Positions 10,500-22,289 of a DNA stretch of 64,000 bases are shown in pieces; the first letter of the stretch is position 1; each line of letters begins with the position of its first letter. This stretch comes from Molanna angustata (Eukaryota; Arthropoda; Insecta; Trichoptera; Molannidae). The stretch is from NCBI GenBank assembly GCA_963576475.1, contig OY754984.1:17019775-17083774 (forward strand). The letters are read 5' to 3'. The notes beneath the pieces are model-generated. The model worked only from the letters and a program-made list of their open reading frames with translations. It ran no database searches and had not been told where the DNA came from. A program made the position numbers and the translations under genes.

Positions 10500-10990
10500 T
10501 ACTTTCAACATGAATTATGGTATCTCTCAACATTTTTTTTTTCAAAGTAAATCACTATTAGAGAAAGAGAACAAAGTGAACAGCCGTATAGAGTAGGTCG
10601 ACTGTAAACTATACTCGTTAAGCGGAGTAGGAACCTATGTACATTAGTTTCTTCTGTGAAGTCTGCGAAGTCGTTCCGGCCAGAAGAAACGACTCGCCTC
10701 ACTCATACGCCATTTCCGTTACCGTTTCGTTAGCCGTTAGTGTTTCGGCCGTTAGCCGCCGCGGTCATTATAACTTTAGCTATTGTTGGTGTACAAAGAA
10801 TGAGAGTCACAGTTGTAACTATTGCCGTTTTTACTGTGAAACTAAACCGAGCGCTGTGGTGAGTTGTAAAGCGCGTCAAAATAAAAACAACTGAAGGGAA
10901 AAGATGAAAGAAAACACGTAGGATTAGTCGTATAACAGTAAAAGATAATGTCCCAGAGAAGTTAATAGTGTTTTCAAAAGTCATATACTC
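10500..10990. other. GC-richer segment of unknown origin
   Basis: Positions 10640-10880 are richer in G and C than the surroundings, with CGTTAGCCGTTAGTG-type internal similarity and a GTGAGT donor-like site near 10858. It could be a 5' untranslated exon of a host gene, an LTR or an unrecognised repeat. Overlapping open frames on both strands (65-85 aa) show no domain. No function assigned. Confidence 0.3.
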
Positions 10991-11199
10991 GAGTAGTTAT
11001 AAAGAGGATATATTTTCGCGTGTGTGTATAGGAATGATAATATCTTTGAAAATAGCGTTTTTATAGACGCCAAGTAGCTATTTGTGAAATATAAAATTCT
11101 TCATTGTGTAATAGTAAACATAGTCAAGGTACAATGTAAGTCAACAAAGTTCAAAAAGTTCGACCTAATATATTATAATGCCTTGAGGGATAAGATCAC

Positions 11200-11965
11200 T
11201 AGATAAGTAATATTCGGTAGCAGAGTACTGTGCTCCTGTATGGCTCAAAAGTGCACATACAAAATTAGTTGACACTCAACTGAATGTGGCCATGAGGACC
11301 ATAAGCGGCAACATCGGGTCTATCCCAATAAAGTGGCTTCCTGTGCTCGCACATATACTTCCCCCTGCCGCTAGATGAAAATTCTCCCTATTTAATCTGT
11401 GGAAGAGAATTTGTGACAACAGCGCTTTGCCAATCCATAGTGATGTTCCGTCTGAGGGACAGCAAAGACTTGCTTCAAGGAATCCAGCAGCGAAACTCGG
11501 ATGTAACCTTGTTAGGGAAAACTTCAGCCTAAATGAGACTTGGCACAGTGACTGGGTAAACTCCAACATAGATGTTAATAGGTACATGGAAACTCCAACG
11601 AAGATACCTCCAGGTTTCGAGCTGCCAAGAAGGCTGTAGACCTCCCTGAATAGGATCCGCACTGTACATATATGGACGCTGCAACTACCTTATGGCAAAG
11701 TGGGGCATTGTTCCATCCGCACAATGCGATTGCGGCCACCCCTTTCAAACAATGCAACACATATTGGAAGAATGCAGCGTCGATGCATATAAGGGCCCAA
11801 AGTCGGACATTCACGAATTGACACCGGCATTTGTGGATTGGCTCGGAGCCCTCGACGTGAATGTGTGATTGCCATATCGTGCTGTTTTGTGTTTGATTGC
11901 TGTCATTGCTGTGTTTTGTTCATTTTGATTTTAAACATTTGATTCACTAGTACCATACGATAAAA
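11200..11965 (+). pseudogene. LINE C-terminal region, copy 1 (pair of 38205-39085)
   Basis: Starting near 11227 the sequence encodes AEYCAPVWLKSAHTKLVDTQ, the post-RT 'thumb' block of LINEs. It continues with NLWKRICDN and NETWHSDW, and ends in a cysteine-rich CDCGHPFQ-like block, with a terminal LGALDVNV before a TGA at 11866-11868. Several frameshifts and stops break it. The 3' UTR runs to an A-rich end near 11965. The minus-strand element at 38205-39085 is the same family with nearly the same text. Confidence 0.85.
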
Positions 11966-11988
11966 ATTAAAAAAAAACTAGGTAAGTA

Positions 11989-12312
11989 TTGTTGATAAGT
12001 ATTGTTGTCCTTGCCCCCAGGGAAGAACCTTCTCTTCTTGTCTGGAAAACTCTGAACAGACTAAGAACGGGGTGTGGAAGGAGCGAGGACAATTTGGCAA
12101 GATTGGGAATGTCGGAGAGCAATCCAGATGGACTTTGTGACTGCGGCGAAGATCAGACGATGGCACACCTCTTGGGGTGCCCTCTGGTAGGAGCGATGAG
12201 CACCGAAGGGGAGTTGTGGGAGGAAACAACTGGGAGGATCGTCTGAATCCTGATTTACTGGTCTGGGAAGTGAGTTTAGGACGCTGCCGACACGATAGAA
12301 GAAGAAGTTGTA
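11989..12312 (+). pseudogene. LINE C-terminal region with CCHC-like motif and GAA tail
   Basis: The frame 11989-12246 encodes LVWKTLNRLRTGCGRSEDNL and then CDCGEDQTMAHLLGC. This is the leucine/arginine block and C-C-H-C finger near the end of many LINE ORF2 proteins. It ends in AGAAGAAGAAG at 12297-12309. It is 5' truncated right after the preceding LINE. A related block lies on the minus strand at 36795-37012. Confidence 0.8.
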
Positions 12313-12599
12313 TTGTTGATAAATGTAATAGGAATTTTTTAATTTGTATGTCGTATGGTGTATGTCATCGTGTATAATATGTATGTCAAACTATAAGTTT
12401 TAAATTATTTTTATTGAAAGTACACAAACAATGACTGGACATGTAAACTGGTGATACGCAATATAAAAACATAGTTACAACTAGCATCAATTACATGCAT
12501 ATATTATAACCTTATTATAATTCATTAAGTAGTGTAAAAAAAACAAAGAGAAGTTACAAAGAATGATTGTATAAGTTCGATCAGTTATATTTATTAATT
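12313..12599. other. AT-rich spacer
   Basis: No coding frame, terminal repeat or RNA gene recognised. Confidence 0.4.
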
Positions 12600-12864
12600 T
12601 ATCTTCTTGTACATAATATCTAACACCTGATCTCGATTTCCTCTTCTTATTCCTTCCCAATCCCTTTTTTGTTGCTATGATGTTTTTCTTTTTATTTATC
12701 TTGGTGTTATGTATATTTTATTTGTTCTTTTGTAGCATTAATTTTTTTTTATTAATGTACATGTATACCTAATTCTGTCACACTGTAATCTGGTTGGTTG
12801 GAAGAAATTGCCTACTGTCAATAAGCCCACCAGTGTGCATTATAATTGTTTATATTATGTACAA

Positions 12865-12867
<3 letters not shown>
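12600..12867 (+). repeat. LINE 3' UTR running into the TAAA array
   Basis: Contains GGTTGGTTGGAAGAAATTGC and a GCCCACCAGTGTGCAT stretch, the typical last segment of a LINE 3' UTR, and leads straight into (AAAT)n. The same text occurs inverted at about 13206-13260 on the other side of the array. Confidence 0.7.
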
Positions 12868-13194
<327 letters not shown>

Positions 13195-13505
13195 CATATA
13201 TGATGCACCCTGGCAGGGTTATTGCCATTGGGTAATTTCTTCCAACCAATCAGATTACATATTCTACCTATCGTTCCTTCCACTGCTGAATGTAGGCCTC
13301 TTCCATCTGTCTCCATTTTTCTATATCCTGTGCTGCTTCAATCTATTTTTTTCCCTTCGACCACAACAATCTAGTGTGGCCGACCGACACCCCTTTTGTT
13401 TTCCCATGGCCTCCACTTTAAGACTTTAGGAGTCCATCTTGAATTTGGCTGTCTGGCTACGTGTTCTGCCCATTGCCATTTCAATTTTGCGATCCGATCC
13501 ATGAT
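13195..13505 (-). pseudogene. LINE C-terminus ending in the TAAA array
   Basis: On the minus strand from about 13505 the sequence encodes DRIAKLKWQWAEHVA, then RWTPKVLKWRPWENKRGVGR, and then METDGRGLHSAVEGTI and LIGWKKLPNGN near the end. These are the WAEHVAR and RSVGRPPTRW blocks seen at the C-terminus of many insect LINEs. It carries frameshifts and is truncated on the 5' side. Confidence 0.8.
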
Positions 13506-13745
13506 ATCGGCGACTTTTGTAACGGACTTGCCCCTACACTTTTCAACCTGGCTGTAGAATATGTTTTAAGGAAGACATATAATAATAATGCTAAACCCAA
13601 CATATACATCCATAGCAGCCAGATTGTAGGGTATGCTGAAGACCTCAATGTAGTATGAAGATCCCTAGTAGCAGTGCAAGAAGTTTTTGAGCCCTCAGAG
13701 ACAGCAGACAAAGAAATGGGACTAGCAATAAATGAAGACAAAACA
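13506..13745 (+). pseudogene. LINE RT catalytic-region fragment
   Basis: Plus-strand translation gives NGLAPTLFNLAVEYVLRK, then IVGYAEDLNVV, a stop, then RSLVAVQEVFE and MGLAINEDKTK. This is the RT block around the catalytic YADD box, here YAED, so one catalytic aspartate is replaced. The stop after VV and the loss of both flanks make it a dead fragment. It sits opposite in orientation to the neighbour at 13195-13505. Confidence 0.85.
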
Positions 13746-14394
13746 AAAATAAACCCTGGATTTTTTTCTTTTTTATACCTGGGTTACTGGATCGTACAAA
13801 ATCTGGGACTGAGAAAACCAAATTTCATTAATAATTGATAAAATAATTTAAAGAGATAAATTTTCTTAAAAATTATATTTTTTCCTTTAGAGTCAGGACA
13901 AGAAATTATGCAAGATAGGGATGGGAAAGCTACGTTGAATGGGTAAAATAAAAAACATACTGAACGTTCTCTCGCAATACTTGGGGAGCAAAGAAAACAT
14001 GTTTGTTACAGTAATAGAAGATATAAGTATGTAAAGTATATACCAAATTGAATTATCCGCAAGGCGAGCAAGTCGCTTGGCTGACATAGTTTACTCTCTG
14101 TGTTTTTCTCTAACGGCTCATCTAGACTTGTTTTCATAATAAGAATATGTAATGCTATCATCTTGCCTGATTAGTTTCGACCGATCGAGCGAACGGACAG
14201 TTTGTTATTGTATGTAACTGTGGAGATATGAAGAGAATAGTTATTTTTATTACATCTCAAGGGAGTCGAAGATATAAAACACAAGCTGGCGTGACGACCG
14301 GTACATTACTCTATTTGTTCTTTCTAGATACATGCTTTGTATTTGAATTTCGTACAGGTCCTACGACATAACTATTTGGCTTTCCTTTCGTACC
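13746..14394. other. Unannotated spacer
   Basis: No recognisable gene. The 64-aa minus frame at 13893-14087 has no domain. Confidence 0.4.
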
Positions 14395-14650
14395 TTTATT
14401 GCTCTTCACTAATCCAAGGGGATATGGTGGGGAGTTATGAAGTCGCAATTAATTTATAAGGTTTCTTTTTCGCAGATTATCAACTAGTACCTTGCTGAGA
14501 TTGTATTTCGAAAATTTCATCAAAATGTGTACCTGTGTGTGTGTTGTGCACTATGTGCTATTTACGGCGTGTTTATTTTACTTTATCGATTACATAGATT
14601 AAAGTAGATAGGTACTCATTCGATTATTTAAAAAATTTGCAAATTTGTAT
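14395..14650 (+). repeat. CCTCACTAAC-family element, 5' part
   Basis: Opens with TTCACTAATCCAAGGGGATA and continues through CAGATTATCAACTAGTACCT, a GT-rich stretch and a TTTATTTTACTTTATCGATT segment, in the same order as the copy at 19835. The distal half is missing. Confidence 0.7.
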
Positions 14651-14813
14651 AAAAGATATTTCAAATTTTGTTACATAACTATCTACTTTTTGTTTAATTT
14701 GAGATGACATAAATACATAGTTAATTGATTTCGTTATCTTGCATTACTTTAACATTTAAATTTTACTGTTTTATGTTGATGGCGTTAAAAAAACAAATAC
14801 ATATTTTAAATAA

Positions 14814-15011
14814 TAAATAAATTTGCTATGGTAAAATAAAACCAAAGTTTTCAGTTCTACTAATTTAATGACACTGACTAGTTTCGGTCATCCAGTGACC
14901 ATTCTCAAAGGACACTTTGAAAATGGTCACTGGATGACCGAAACTAGTCAGTGTTATTAAATTAGTAGAACTGAAAATTTGGTTTTATTTTACCATACAA
15001 AATTTATTTAT
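14814..15011. repeat. PLE-type terminal repeats as an inverted pair
   Basis: Arms of about 90 bp (14814-14903 and 14922-15011) face each other around an 18-bp spacer. Each arm holds CTGGATGACCGAAACTAGTC, a PLE-tail motif, plus TGGTAAAATAAAACC. Downstream, near 15021, AATGGAGTTCTACCAAGAAT repeats the text that follows the PLE tail at 2863. No PLE coding sequence lies between the arms. Confidence 0.75.
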
Positions 15012-16441
15012 AATTTGAAATGGAGTTCTACCAAGAATTGTTCGTAGAAAAGTTAAAAAAAAAAATACAAATTTTATGCCCTGATTCATACTGATCCAAT
15101 TTAATTCAATACTCAATGAAACGCATAGCAGTCAATTATAATACTCTCTCTCGTACGATATTCAAATATACGAGGCTTCACTATTAAGTGGTGACGGATT
15201 GGAATATAACTGCAAATTTAAATAATAAATTAATTTATAAAAATATTTTATTGCACACTGTAAATAAAAAATATGAAATTGGGATCGGATTCAAGTTCAA
15301 AGAGTTGGTTTCGGCAATGTATTGATGAGGAGGTAAAGTGACGGAATGTATGTGGCTGGATTGGATGTCAGTGGAATATATTCCGCCTTCCCATTATCCA
15401 GTACCTATGCCCTTTTCCTACCTACATACATTGTCCATCTTCAATACTTCACCCGCAACAATAATATCATCACCGCTCAGTAGCGAACGCATTCATTGGT
15501 CAGTATCAAATCCGCATCGCTCGTATAAGTATTATGTAAATCCGTATCGCTCGTGTATCTGAACCTTATTAGCTGCAATATTTATAGCCTCATGATTAAC
15601 GAAGACCATAGCCCACCGTTGATGATACGAGCCGATCGACAGATCTTTATTCATGTGTTGATCGTTCAACAGAGCAGAGTCGCGTTAAATCTTTATCTAT
15701 TAGATCCGACCCACTACATCACAAATCAATTAAGTTATTATTTATATTGTAATTTTTTTTTTTTCGAATAAACCAGAGTTGATTATGTAAGTAGTGCTTT
15801 TGATTGAAAACCTTCATCACTATAAATTATATATTTTCAATTATTTAAAGCAATATCATACTTGGAGGTATATGTAGGTACACGCACCTTTGCAATATAA
15901 TCTCTTCTGATGTTAATAAATAAACAAACATATACCCTCAAACTCGTATAAGTATCAAATCCGCATCGCTCGTAGTATGAAACTAAACTTCATATAAGTT
16001 TTGCATCGCTCGTCTGAGTAAAAAACAGAACGATTATCGTTCACACATCCATTTCGATTTATTAAAAACACCTCCTTCACACATTCCTATACAATTGAAA
16101 GCCTATGTCTCCTACATAGGCACTTTTTTGTTTACCTGTCTTGTTTGTATAAGGCAGTCTAAAGTTCCTTTTTGAAGTGAACTTCAAAATTTTAAATTAT
16201 TTTTTGAGCAAATAATATATTTTCTGCCATATTATGGCAGAAAATGTTCTTATTTGAATAGCATATAATTATGATAAAAAAAATCAAACAAATTGAATTG
16301 AATGAAAAATTATAGGTTTATTGTTTTTTGTCATCATAATTCTATGTAATGTGATTATGAAGTGCCTACATAAAGTGACAGTTTCAAGATTGAAAAAAAA
16401 ATCATAAAAATTAAATATTTTTAATACTGTTTTATTCGATT
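15012..16441. other. Intergenic DNA with a dispersed CGCATCGCTCGT motif
   Basis: No gene. The motif AAATCCGCATCGCTCGTATA and variants occur near 15507, 15538, 15956 and 16000. A 27-bp palindrome around TTTCTGCCATA lies near 16219-16245. Otherwise AT-rich. Confidence 0.5.
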
Positions 16442-16813
16442 ATGAATACTAAAATTGACCAAACTATAAATAACACATATATACATTTATACATTCCATC
16501 GCGCCATGTCACTAACGTGGTAGGCAGAGAGAATCGAACGCCAAACTTTTCTATCCTACCACGCAACCATCGCATTATCATTCATTCATACATGTTCGTC
16601 TGTTCTTCCAGTTTCTATATCGAGCCATTCTTTTCTTGGACTTCCCCGACCTCTTGTTCCATTTCTGTCCGCAATTTATATTTTCTTCGTCAGACGTTCC
16701 TCATTTATTCTCCCCGTGTGGCCATACCATTTCAATGTGTTCACTTTTATTCTTTTGATGACATCTCACTTCATTTTACTTTAATAATGAGACCCAAATT
16801 ATTACAACTCTAG
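16442..16813 (-). pseudogene. LINE C-terminal region
   Basis: On the minus strand the text encodes VNTLKWYGHTGRINEERLTK then KIYKLRTEMEQE, the 'WFGHVERM..RLTK.VY' block of LINE C-termini. It then frameshifts into a GRGSPRKEWLD-like basic tail. The flank near 16510-16560 matches the 3' flank of the LINE at 35349. The 123-aa plus-strand frame is a shadow. Confidence 0.65.
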
Positions 16814-18067
16814 TAAATAAGCTTCTTCTTAACTGTCGACTTCCGCATTTAAATAGATAATTTCCATTTCTTCTTCGATCAATTTGATAAAAAAAACTAA
16901 AATTTTCCGGCTACAATCTGTACCTGATTCCATCTATCAGTTTTTAATACAATTTTTATCGCAGACATTCTATTCGCGGTTAAAGTATTGATTTTGTCTA
17001 CCAGATACGTATATTGATATGTGGAAATATGTATGTAGTTTAAATTTCATATGTGCTGCTTTTCATTGCTTCCTTTTATTTATTAAATAGGTCAATACAT
17101 TATTGGCAAAAGGGTGGAATAAAATACATCACATGTTTATGGTAGTTATATTATGGTTCAAACAGCGCTGACATCAAAATGGTTCGTCTTATCAACTGTT
17201 TTTATTATTAATTTGTACTATGGACATATTGAACAATTATTATTTTTGAGTCATCAATTAGCTTAAACATTACAGAAAATGATTGGTTACTTGATTAAAT
17301 AAAGCAAGATCTTCCAATTGACGTGTAGAACTACATTACACTTAATATTTTCAAAATCGAATAAATTTGAGAAACTTACGGTCTTAGAAACAGTACGGTC
17401 AGAGAAATGTGAGATCAAAGATGTGTATGAAGAAGGTATTGGAGAGACCATAGTAAATAATCACAAGTTTAATGACTAACATGGCAGTATTTTTGTGATG
17501 AACGTCATAGAGAGAATAGATTCCAAAGTCTATCGTATATTGCCTTGCGTGAACAAACAGAAGGAACTAGAATACGTGGAAGTCACCTCAAAAGTTGGAA
17601 AGACAGTTGCAATTCCACATCATAAGAGAAAGCAAACTCTACGCAAACAGGCCCTAGTGAACTTTAACCAGTTCAAGAATGAAGAATATTAGAAATAAAA
17701 TAAATATGGTTCAGCACCTAAATGAGTGATGAAACAGTGGAGTTGGTCAGGTATAATATGGCAAAAAATATGACAGTATAATTAGTTTTTTACAAAAAAT
17801 AGTATTGTATGTAAGAAGTCAGAATAAAAGGATAGCGCGTAGGACAATACAATAGTATGACTGATGAGAAAAATTAACATCAAGGTAGAAAAAGCTGACA
17901 TAAGTCTCTTTGCCAACCCCAAACAAGGATTTTTTTATTTCTATTATTATTTTGTAAACATACGGTCTTAAATACAAGTAATACAAAAATATATAAGTAC
18001 TCCTTTAGAGGACCAAGTAAGTTTACATAAATAATCACTTTTGTGTACATTGTTACGGTAGAATTAT
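16814..18067. other. Unannotated, includes one orphan frame at 17495-17692
   Basis: The plus frame at 17495-17692 (65 aa, rich in K, R and V) begins MMNVIERIDSKVYRI and has no family I recognise. It may be a scrap of a transposon protein. The rest is AT-rich without visible structure. Confidence 0.35.
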
Positions 18068-18302
18068 TTTTTATTTTATTTTATTTTATTTAATATTGCT
18101 TCTCGGGCAACTAACAGGTACTATGTCAAATATTAATTTAACACGCACCCAATAACAAGTTGCCACATTCTGGAGACTTACGATATTAATCGTCTCACAG
18201 ATCCAGACTGAAAACACAATTAAAAACTGTGTCTCCACCGGGAATCGAACCCGGGACCTTTGGATCAGCAGTCAGATACCCAACCAACTGAGCCACGAAG
18301 CC
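18068..18302 (-). repeat. tRNA-derived SINE (family A), full-length copy
   Basis: Read from 18302 leftward: a tRNA-like head, GGCTTCGTGGCTCAGTTGGT (A box) to GGGTTCGATTCCCGGTGGAG (B box). Then comes a body with TGTGAGACGATTAATATCGT and GTTGCCCGAGAAGCAATATT, and a (TAAAA)n tail at 18068-18090. Partial or diverged copies lie at 9461, 39128, 44791, 52740 and 53190. The tRNA head is followed directly by SINE body, so it is not a tRNA gene. Confidence 0.9.
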
Positions 18303-18691
18303 AGAATTATAATAGAGAAAGGAATGGGAAGGATATTAGGAGTTGGATGGAAAGAGAAAGAGGAGATCTTGTGAAAACAATACTAATACAGAAGCCATAG
18401 AGGCATTCAGGGACTTCATTACTGATGATTTAAATCTAACACATTAGAGAGGTTTATATTCTCAAAGAACACATTGTAATTATTGTTGCAAGTTCTGTAA
18501 ATAAATGCATGCTGTAAATTTTTATGCATGCTGTTTTACATGTAGGTAATTTGAATGGTAATGGATGTGTGACGTAATGTGACTGAGGAATACGACATAG
18601 CCATTAACTAATTAGAAGTCATTTTTGAATGATTGTTGACTTAAATCTCGCAATCATCAGTTCTGAGGCCAATTCTAATAGGAGAAAAGGC
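18303..18691. other. Spacer, no gene
   Basis: Decayed sequence with a purine-rich patch near 18310-18370. The short translations there give no recognisable domain. Confidence 0.4.
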
Positions 18692-18695
18692 TTAA

Positions 18696-19222
18696 AGCAG
18701 CCCATTCACGATCGTGCCATTCGGCGTCGTTCCATATGGACGGGGCTCCATTTGGAGCATTGAGAAATTTTCATCACACTCACGGGCGCGCCATCGAGCC
18801 ATCAAAATTAGTATACGTAAGCGGTCGGTGCTTTCGCATAATAAGTTCTATTTTTTTTTTAATTTTCAAGTAAAAATGAGTTATAATTATGATGATGAGT
18901 TTTATACAACTGCTATTTAGCGGTTTGTTTATATATAAATAGAAAAAAACAAAGAGAAAATATTGTATTTTTGCATTCACGAGAGTATCAAACAGCTCGG
19001 CGCAATGAGATGGCGCAATGTACCGCTGGTTTTCACACTCACGAGCATGCCGTGCCGACAGGATGCGCCGCGCCGTTTTCGCGGTACTACAGAGTTTCGA
19101 TCGTTTGGAATTCCATTTTGGTGTGTCAGGCTAATTGAGCTGTGCGGGATTTGACATTCACGAGCGCATTTTGGAGTGATGGCAAGCCATTTCGAAGGAT
19201 GGCAAGATTGTGAATGGGGGCC
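18696..19222. mobile_element. TTAA-flanked MITE, piggyBac-like
   Basis: TTAA at 18692-18695 and 19223-19226 flanks a 527-bp GC-richer element. The left end reads AGCAGCCCATTCACGATCGT and the right end, inverted, reads GGCCCCCATTCACAATCTTG, giving an imperfect TIR. A CATTCACGA or CACTCACGA motif recurs inside at about 18703, 18776, 18974, 19037 and 19154. TTAA duplications are the hallmark of piggyBac-type transposition. The frames inside are short and unrecognised, so it is non-autonomous. Confidence 0.7.
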
Positions 19223-19226
19223 TTAA

Positions 19227-19834
19227 GGTATGATGTCAAGAATTTCCATAACTTTGTCAAAAGACAGTTCAGTGATTTTTAAGTTATCTGCTTACCTCCA
19301 GTAGAATGATAGCGTGATAGTGTATTTGTAATTTTAAATAGTTGGGATAAAAAATCGAATTCACAACATTTATCATGGATTTTTGTATTCAAATAAAATG
19401 ATTCTATTATCGAAGATAACTCTTTAAATGCCTGAGCTGGATTTATACGTATCGTTCGGCCTGATGGTCATAAAGTATTAAAATGACTTTTAAATCAATA
19501 AACCCTCGTCTATTAAGGGAGCCCGTGGATAGTACGTAGCTAGTTTGATTTACTGCAACAGGCCAGTCAGATGTGATAAATTGGTGGTTGGGGATAACGT
19601 ATTTTTGTGATTTATATATAAAAAAACCTGTCACATTCCCACTAATGGTGTCTGAAAAACAGTTTCCAGCAGATAAATGATAATCATTAGCTTAAAGTGA
19701 CTGGTATCGAATGGGTTATATTTTAAGTGAAACATAATAGGTATATTAGAAATAATCATTTGAGGCAGACACTCAACTCTCAAGGACACTGATTATTGTT
19801 TTTAGGAATTTTGAAAATAATATAAACCATTTTT
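19227..19834. other. Unannotated spacer
   Basis: No gene, terminal repeat or RNA feature recognised. Confidence 0.4.
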
Positions 19835-20540
19835 ACTCCTCACTAACCCAAGGGGATATAGTGGGGAATTATGATTTCGCAATTTATAAAGGTATTTTTT
19901 TATTGTAGATTATCAACTAGTATTATGCTGAGATTGTATTCTGAAAGTTTCATCACAATGTATCTGTGTGTGTGTGTGATATGTGGTGTGTGCTGTGTAC
20001 GGCATGTTTATTTTACTTAATCGATTAAAGACTAAATTACTCATTCGATTTCTTTAAATTTTGCAAATATGTATATCTACGATTATTTTTTTTTTATTAT
20101 TTAAATTTGTAAATAGTTGAAAATTGCTAATATTGAGAGTCTTCACTGGTCCATATGCTGGTAACTCATTTGTGTTTATACATTGTAGATATGACAGTCT
20201 GTGCTCTAAAATTGAAATAAAATAAATCTAATACCTACTCGCTTAGACCCCATTAGATTTTGAAGGATATCTGAAATGTGCTTAATTTTTTTTAACTGTC
20301 AAATATTTAAAAGTGACCTCAAGCTCCAGAAACATTAAACTATATATTTTTTTTTCAAATTGGTAAAAAGGCATATCACCTTCATAAAATGGCATTGAAG
20401 AGTTATCAAGTTTTAGTAATAAAATATTTAAATAAAAAATAATTTAACAAACTCATTTCATGAAAATGCTGAATATTTTCCATACAAAATTTGAATACTT
20501 TATAGAATGACTTGTTAGTGAGGAGTATAGCGTTGGCCAC
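19835..20540 (+). mobile_element. CCTCACTAAC-family TIR element, near full length
   Basis: Starts ACTCCTCACTAACCCAAGGG and ends GACTTGTTAGTGAGGAGT, so the first dozen bases are inverted at the ends. Compared with the copy at 23311-23832 it has an unmatched stretch near 20080-20215. The body is non-coding. Superfamily unknown because no transposase is present and no target duplication is clear by eye. Confidence 0.7.
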
Positions 20541-20709
20541 AACCCACTCGTTTTTAAAGTGATTTTTACTCAAATAGCTTCGATTTGTCAATAGACGGGG
20601 TTATAAATTAGTTTCATTTTTATTCGATAGATGGCTATAGTGTTTTCAACTTATTTTCAAACGCTGCTAATTTACCATGCAACATATATTATCATCGAAT
20701 TATATATAA

Positions 20710-20875
20710 ACTGTGAAGCACCGGCTCAGAATAGTGCTTCCACTCTTTTCTATTATCATCGTTTCGGATTTCCCGTAAAAGCCGGGTAATAGAAAATACA
20801 ATAGGCAACAATAACATCTCAAATAGTTCAGCAATGAGGTTTACCATCACACATTCTGAATGTAGTGCCTTTTTA
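20710..20875 (-). repeat. Dispersed repeat R1, copy 1
   Basis: On the minus strand: CACTACATTCAGAATGTGTG, then CATTGCTGAACTATTTGAGA, then ATTACCCGGCTTTTACGGGA, then GTGGAAGCACTATTCTGAGC. The same order occurs on the plus strand at 30395-30560 and partly at 46315-46430. The overlapping 82-aa frame is not a gene. Confidence 0.7.
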
Positions 20876-20961
20876 GGTGAGACGAGACTGGTATGTGGGG
20901 ATACACGCATGTTTCGTTTTTCTTTCGTATGTACACCCACACAACTGTCACTGGTTAATAA

Positions 20962-21122
20962 TTAATTGAAATGATATTTATAGCGCCGTTTTTGTGATAA
21001 CCTCACCTCAAGGGCGTTTTGAATATATTCCAGGTTTTTGTAAGACTCGCGGAAGAAGTGAGTTTTCAGGTGTTTCCTGAATAGTGTTAAGTTGTCGATT
21101 CGCCTCAGTTCAGGTGGTACTT
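20962..21122 (-). pseudogene. LINE extreme C-terminus
   Basis: On the minus strand the text encodes PPELRRIDNLTLFRKHLKTH, then FFRESYKNLEYIQNALE, and stops at TAA (20962-20964). The 'L.R.I.NLTLFRKHLKTHFF' block is the last segment of several LINE polyproteins, just before the 3' UTR. 5' truncated near 21125. Confidence 0.75.
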
Positions 21123-21125
21123 CAA

Positions 21126-22289
21126 ATTATGGGATGTGCCGTGATAGTATGATTCAAATTTCGCATTGACAATTTGTGTACGTTGCGAAAGCGCTTCAAG
21201 TGATGACGTCATAAACTATTCGATAACTGGTCGAAAGCTCTTTAGGTGCCTAATTTACCGCTTCGTCTCTGTTGAGATATTTTATTTGTAAAAAAAAAAC
21301 AAATTTATTGTATTTTTAATAAGGTGAATCATCCAATAAGTCTAGTCTGGTGATACCTGGGTTTCACATTTTAATATTTAGGTAATTTTGGATAAACTTG
21401 TAAATTATTAAGTTATATAACCAAAGTTAATATTAGGTAAGTGTATGAATGTAATATAAATTAATTATTTGCTTAATAGTCGATATACCTCGTAATAAAG
21501 ATAGTAACGTAATAATATTAATATTAATATAAATAATAATAATAATGAGAAATTCATGAAGTTTACTAAGTATCGGCATCAGTCCCAAATGAACATATGA
21601 ACTGTTCTCCCGAAAGATAATTTCGGAACTGGGACGAGACATTCCGCCTCAGCGGTGATTATTAATAGTGGAAGATCTTAATCTTGAAGCCTCAGGTGAA
21701 CACTAGCACAAGTCTCCTTTTTTGTATCACAAACTTTGAAAGCAACATATTATACTCTTCTTCTTCTAACGGCTATTTATTTATATATTTATATTAGTGA
21801 TCACGCAGATGTCAAATTAGGTCCAAAATTTCTTTCAAAATTTAAGTCATTTGACCTAATCTATGATAAAAAAAACTTCATGAATTCATCAAGAGGTACA
21901 AAATTTTGTTTTCACATATTGCAAACTGTAGTTGTTTATTTAATTACCAATTATATTGATTTACAGTAGTTTGTGTATTTTTCTTTAACATGAAATGTAT
22001 TTGAATTTATAGCCACTGCGTTTGATAATTCATTTTTGATTCCCCCCCAGGTTTTTCCAACACCGGTATGGTAGTTGGTGTCCGGTTGATAGAGACTCGC
22101 TTGGTTTTCAACATTCGTTCTGCCCAACCCGTTCTCGCCAAAGTTTGATTCTTATTTCATCTAGTGGTGCGCATTTTTTGGTTTTCGATAGGAAACTACG
22201 TCTCGAATATTGAAGAGTTCTTTTACACTTTTATAACAACATTAATAAGTTTAAGATGGCATAGCGGAAAAAATCATTTTGAAACAAAT
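21126..22289. other. Unannotated spacer
   Basis: AT-rich, with an AAT-rich patch at 21510-21545. The segment 21180-21285 (AGCGCTTCAAGTGATGACGT, then AAGCTCTTTAGGTGCC) looks like a decayed copy of the repeat at 26220-26440. No gene. Confidence 0.4.

Noticed and set aside
11276..11875. Minus-strand frames of 61-128 aa
   Set aside because: Shadows of the plus-strand LINE C-terminus; the corresponding shadows appear on the opposite strand in the second copy at 38290-38842.
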